This document shows, in pieces, positions 5,107 to 7,230 of a stretch of DNA of 7,230 bases. Position numbers and translations under genes: made by a program. Under the pieces are notes generated by a model. It saw only the letters and a program-made list of their open reading frames with translations. It had not been told where the DNA came from and ran no database searches. Origin of the DNA: CAYSBK01 sp964429265 (GTDB lineage Bacteria > Planctomycetota > Phycisphaerae > Sedimentisphaerales > Anaerobacaceae); contig CAYSBK010000126.1 in assembly GCA_964429265.1 (NCBI GenBank), positions 1-7,230 of the forward strand, read 5' to 3'. Within the stretch, counting starts at the first letter, position 1; every line of letters starts with the position of its first letter.

Positions 5107-7230
5107 ATGCGCGTGGAGTTTTGTTGCGCGGCGTTGTTGACGGCCGTCCCATCGTTGGTTTTCGGCGGGTCGATGCCGGATGGCAAAGTTTTTACGAACT
5201 CCGTCGGGATGCGGTTTGTTCGGGTCGAGCCGGGCAGCTTCAGGATGGGCTTCGAGGGCAAGCCGCTGCCCGAGGAACTGCTGACGCGAAAGGGCGCTTT
5301 CAGGGAAGGTGATTTCGACGAGCACCCGCGGCACGAGGTTCAGATCAGCAAGGCTTTCTACATCGGGCTTTGCGAGGTAACGAACGGCCAGTACGAGCAG
5401 TTCGACCCGGGTCATACTGTATTTCGCGGCCGGGCCGGCTATTCAAAGGCCGACGACGAGGCGGTTGTTTTCGTAAGCTGGTACGATGCGAAGAGTTTCT
5501 GCGACTGGCTCAGCAAGAAGGAAGGCCTGCCGTACCGCCTGCCGACCGAGGCAGAGTGGGAATATGCCTGCCGGGCAGGGACGGAGACGGCGTTTTACAC
5601 CGGCACATTGCCGGACCCGGCGTTCGTCAAGCCGGCGGGCCGGCCGCTTACGGTTGGGAAGACGCCGCCGAACGCCTGGGGCCTGTATGATATGCACGGC
5701 AACGTGGAGGAATGGTGCCTGGACTGGTACGGCCCATACCAACGCGGGGTGCAGCTCGATCCGGTTGGGCCGGCCGACGGCCAGTTCAAGGTTACGCGCG
5801 GCGGCAGCCATTCAACCGAAGCTTATTATCTTCGCTCGGCAAATCGCAGCGGCACTTTGCCCGAAGACCGGCATTGGCTGATAGGTTTCCGGGTGGTGAT
5901 CGGGCCGATGCCTTCAAGCAGACCGGCGCTGCGGGCACCTGCCCCTCGCTGTCAGCGGGGGGTCAGCCAGGAAGTGCCGGCGGACATCAGGCAGGGGCCG
6001 GACCCAAAGAAGCCGTATTTCAAGGAGCCGCAGGTATTCATCAGGATTCCGGAAGGCTCGAAAGGGCCGTTGTTTTCCGAGCATAATCACTTCATCGCGG
6101 TAACGGATTGTCCCAACGGAGACCTGCTTGCCGCGTGGTTCAGTTGCATGGACGAGATGGGCAGGGAGCTGAGCATCGCCGCCAGCCGTCTTCGCTACGG
6201 CAGCGACCAATGGGAACAGGCCTCGTGTTTCTGGGATGCGCCCGACCGGAACGACCATACTACCGCCTTCTGGAAAGACGAGCAGGGCAGGCTCTATCAC
6301 TTCAACGGTTTGGGTGTCACAAGTCGGTCCCTGGCGGTGTTGCTGCGGACGTCGAGGGACAACGGGCAAACCTGGTCCAGGGCCAGGCTCATTTTTGCCG
6401 AGCACGGCAAGCGCAGCAACAAGGTTGTAGAGTCCGTCTTTCGCGCACAAAACGGCGAGATAGTCGTGCCGATGGATGGTCGCGGCGGCTCGGTCATCGT
6501 GCTAAGCGCCGACAACGGCAAGAGCTGGTATGACCCCGGCGGCAACATTCGCGGCACGCACGCCGGCGTGGCACAGTTAAGCGACGGCAGACTGCTGGCC
6601 TTCGGGCGTCACGGCGCGATTGACGGCAGGATGCCGATGAGCATATCGGCCGATATGGGCAGAAGCTGGAGCTACAGCGCCAGCCCGTGGCAGCCGATCC
6701 ACAGCGGCCGGCGAGTGGCGCTGATGAGACTGCGGGACGGCGAACTTTTCTTCGCGTCGTTCTGTTACGAAATGCCGATTCGCAACGCCTCCGGCGGATA
6801 CCACAAGGTCACCGGCCTTTTCGCGGCACTGTCGGAAGATGACGGCAAGACCTGGCCCTGGCGGCGGTTGATAACGGACGACGGCCCCGGGCGGTTCATC
6901 GAGACGATGGACGGGGATCTCATTTTGATGGACAGGCGGAATTCCGAGCCGGTGGGCTACCTGACCGTATGCCAGAGCGCCGACGGCGTGATCCACCTTC
7001 TCAGCAGTCGACAGCACTACGCCTTCAACCTTGCGTGGCTGAAGCAGTTGCCGCCGGCTGCGCCTGCTGCCCCTGAGCCGCCGTCGGCGTATTCGCTGGC
7101 GGTGAAGGCGGAACTTGAAAACGTGTACGAGCCGGCGGAATTGCCGAGCGCTCATCGCTGGCGGTGGAGTTACCGCGGCGGTGCAAAAGAGTCGGAAGTA
7201 CTCGAGGCCGAAAACGGCCTGTTGAAAATC
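5107..7230 (+). CDS. Exported FGE-like/BNR (sialidase-like) fusion, second paralogue, 3' end outside window
   Basis: The frame is open for 708 codons to the window edge with no stop, so the gene is partial. A signal peptide (about 1-21, ending VFGGS; its two Cys at 6-7 do not form a lipobox) precedes an FGE-like domain (25-265). That domain has NSVGMRFVRVEPGSFRMG, HEVQISKAFYIGLCEVT, PYRLPTEAEWEYACRAG, YDMHGNVEEWCLDWY, RGGS and IGFRVV. As in the upstream paralogue, the FGE active-site segment (231-247) lacks cysteine. The linker GPDPKKPYF (297-305) recurs, followed by a BNR_2-type propeller (about 324-646) with Asp-boxes SRDNGQTW (416-423), SADNGKSW (467-474), SADMGRSW (514-521) and SEDDGKTW (576-583). 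It closes with YAFNLAWLKQ. A Pro/Ala-rich hinge (648-661) then opens an unidentified C-terminal domain (HRWRWSYRGG...), unlike the MORN repeats of its neighbour. It lies 25 bp after its paralogue with no terminator between, so one transcript is likely. Substrate and activity are unknown. Confidence 0.85.
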   Translation, partial: MRVEFCCAALLTAVPSLVFGGSMPDGKVFTNSVGMRFVRVEPGSFRMGFEGKPLPEELLTRKGAFREGDFDEHPRHEVQISKAFYIGLCEVTNGQYEQFDPGHTVFRGRAGYSKADDEAVVFVSWYDAKSFCDWLSKKEGLPYRLPTEAEWEYACRAGTETAFYTGTLPDPAFVKPAGRPLTVGKTPPNAWGLYDMHGNVEEWCLDWYGPYQRGVQLDPVGPADGQFKVTRGGSHSTEAYYLRSANRSGTLPEDRHWLIGFRVVIGPMPSSRPALRAPAPRCQRGVSQEVPADIRQGPDPKKPYFKEPQVFIRIPEGSKGPLFSEHNHFIAVTDCPNGDLLAAWFSCMDEMGRELSIAASRLRYGSDQWEQASCFWDAPDRNDHTTAFWKDEQGRLYHFNGLGVTSRSLAVLLRTSRDNGQTWSRARLIFAEHGKRSNKVVESVFRAQNGEIVVPMDGRGGSVIVLSADNGKSWYDPGGNIRGTHAGVAQLSDGRLLAFGRHGAIDGRMPMSISADMGRSWSYSASPWQPIHSGRRVALMRLRDGELFFASFCYEMPIRNASGGYHKVTGLFAALSEDDGKTWPWRRLITDDGPGRFIETMDGDLILMDRRNSEPVGYLTVCQSADGVIHLLSSRQHYAFNLAWLKQLPPAAPAAPEPPSAYSLAVKAELENVYEPAELPSAHRWRWSYRGGAKESEVLEAENGLLKI

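Noticed and set aside
4068..5261. 397-codon open frame on the - strand opposite the first fusion gene
   Set aside because: It is antisense to a gene with clear domains, its translation is Pro/Arg/Val-rich with no recognisable family, and it spans a gene boundary. Long antisense frames are expected in GC-rich DNA.
6040..6054. FIRIP segment in the second fusion as the sialidase FRIP arginine motif
   Set aside because: In true sialidases RIP is followed within about 10 residues by the G-x-LLA strand. Here the distance is about 22 residues and the first paralogue lacks the Arg, so I do not use it as evidence of sialidase catalysis.
1..7230. CRISPR array, tRNA/rRNA, insertion sequence or prophage
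   Set aside because: No spaced direct repeats, no cloverleaf or rRNA-like segment, and no transposase, integrase or terminal inverted repeats were seen on either strand.

Overview
The window is GC-rich bacterial DNA with five protein-coding genes and no RNA genes. I infer a member of the Planctomycetota, perhaps Phycisphaerae-like. The basis is long secreted proteins built from SUMF1/formylglycine-generating-enzyme-like (FGE-like) and BNR/sialidase-like domains, plus an nrdR followed by a second ATP-cone gene. This is a judgement from gene content only; no rRNA or phylogenetic marker was compared.

Left part (1-1428, + strand). A leader carries a strong sigma70-type promoter (TTGACA, 16-nt spacer, extended -10 TAGAAT) overlaid by two 16-bp NrdR-box-like sites 32 bp apart. 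It drives nrdR (294-785), the zinc-ribbon/ATP-cone repressor of ribonucleotide reductase genes. After a 70-nt spacer comes a second ATP-cone protein of unknown function (856-1428). The pair looks like an autoregulated dNTP-sensing operon.

Middle (1440-2366, - strand). miaA, the tRNA A37 dimethylallyltransferase gene, converges on the ATP-cone gene with only 11 bp between stop codons, at an inverted repeat. Its P-loop is unusual: the Ser/Thr after the Walker A lysine is replaced by Gly. A 333-bp region (2367-2699) separates miaA from the divergent operon to its right and holds a good promoter (TTGACA-N17-TAGGAT) and a leader of about 150 nt.

Right part (2700-7230, + strand). Two tandem paralogous genes, 25 bp apart and each with a clear Shine-Dalgarno, encode predicted exported two-domain proteins. 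Each has an N-terminal FGE-like (SUMF1/EgtB/PvdO-type) domain lacking the two active-site cysteines of true FGE. This is joined by a conserved linker (GPDPKKPYF) to a six-bladed-propeller-type BNR/Asp-box domain resembling sialidases. The C-termini differ: the first ends in MORN-type repeats, while the second enters an unidentified domain and runs off the window without a stop. The second gene is open from 5107 to 7230. This duplicated fusion operon is the most interesting part of the window; its substrate and catalytic status cannot be settled from the sequence alone.
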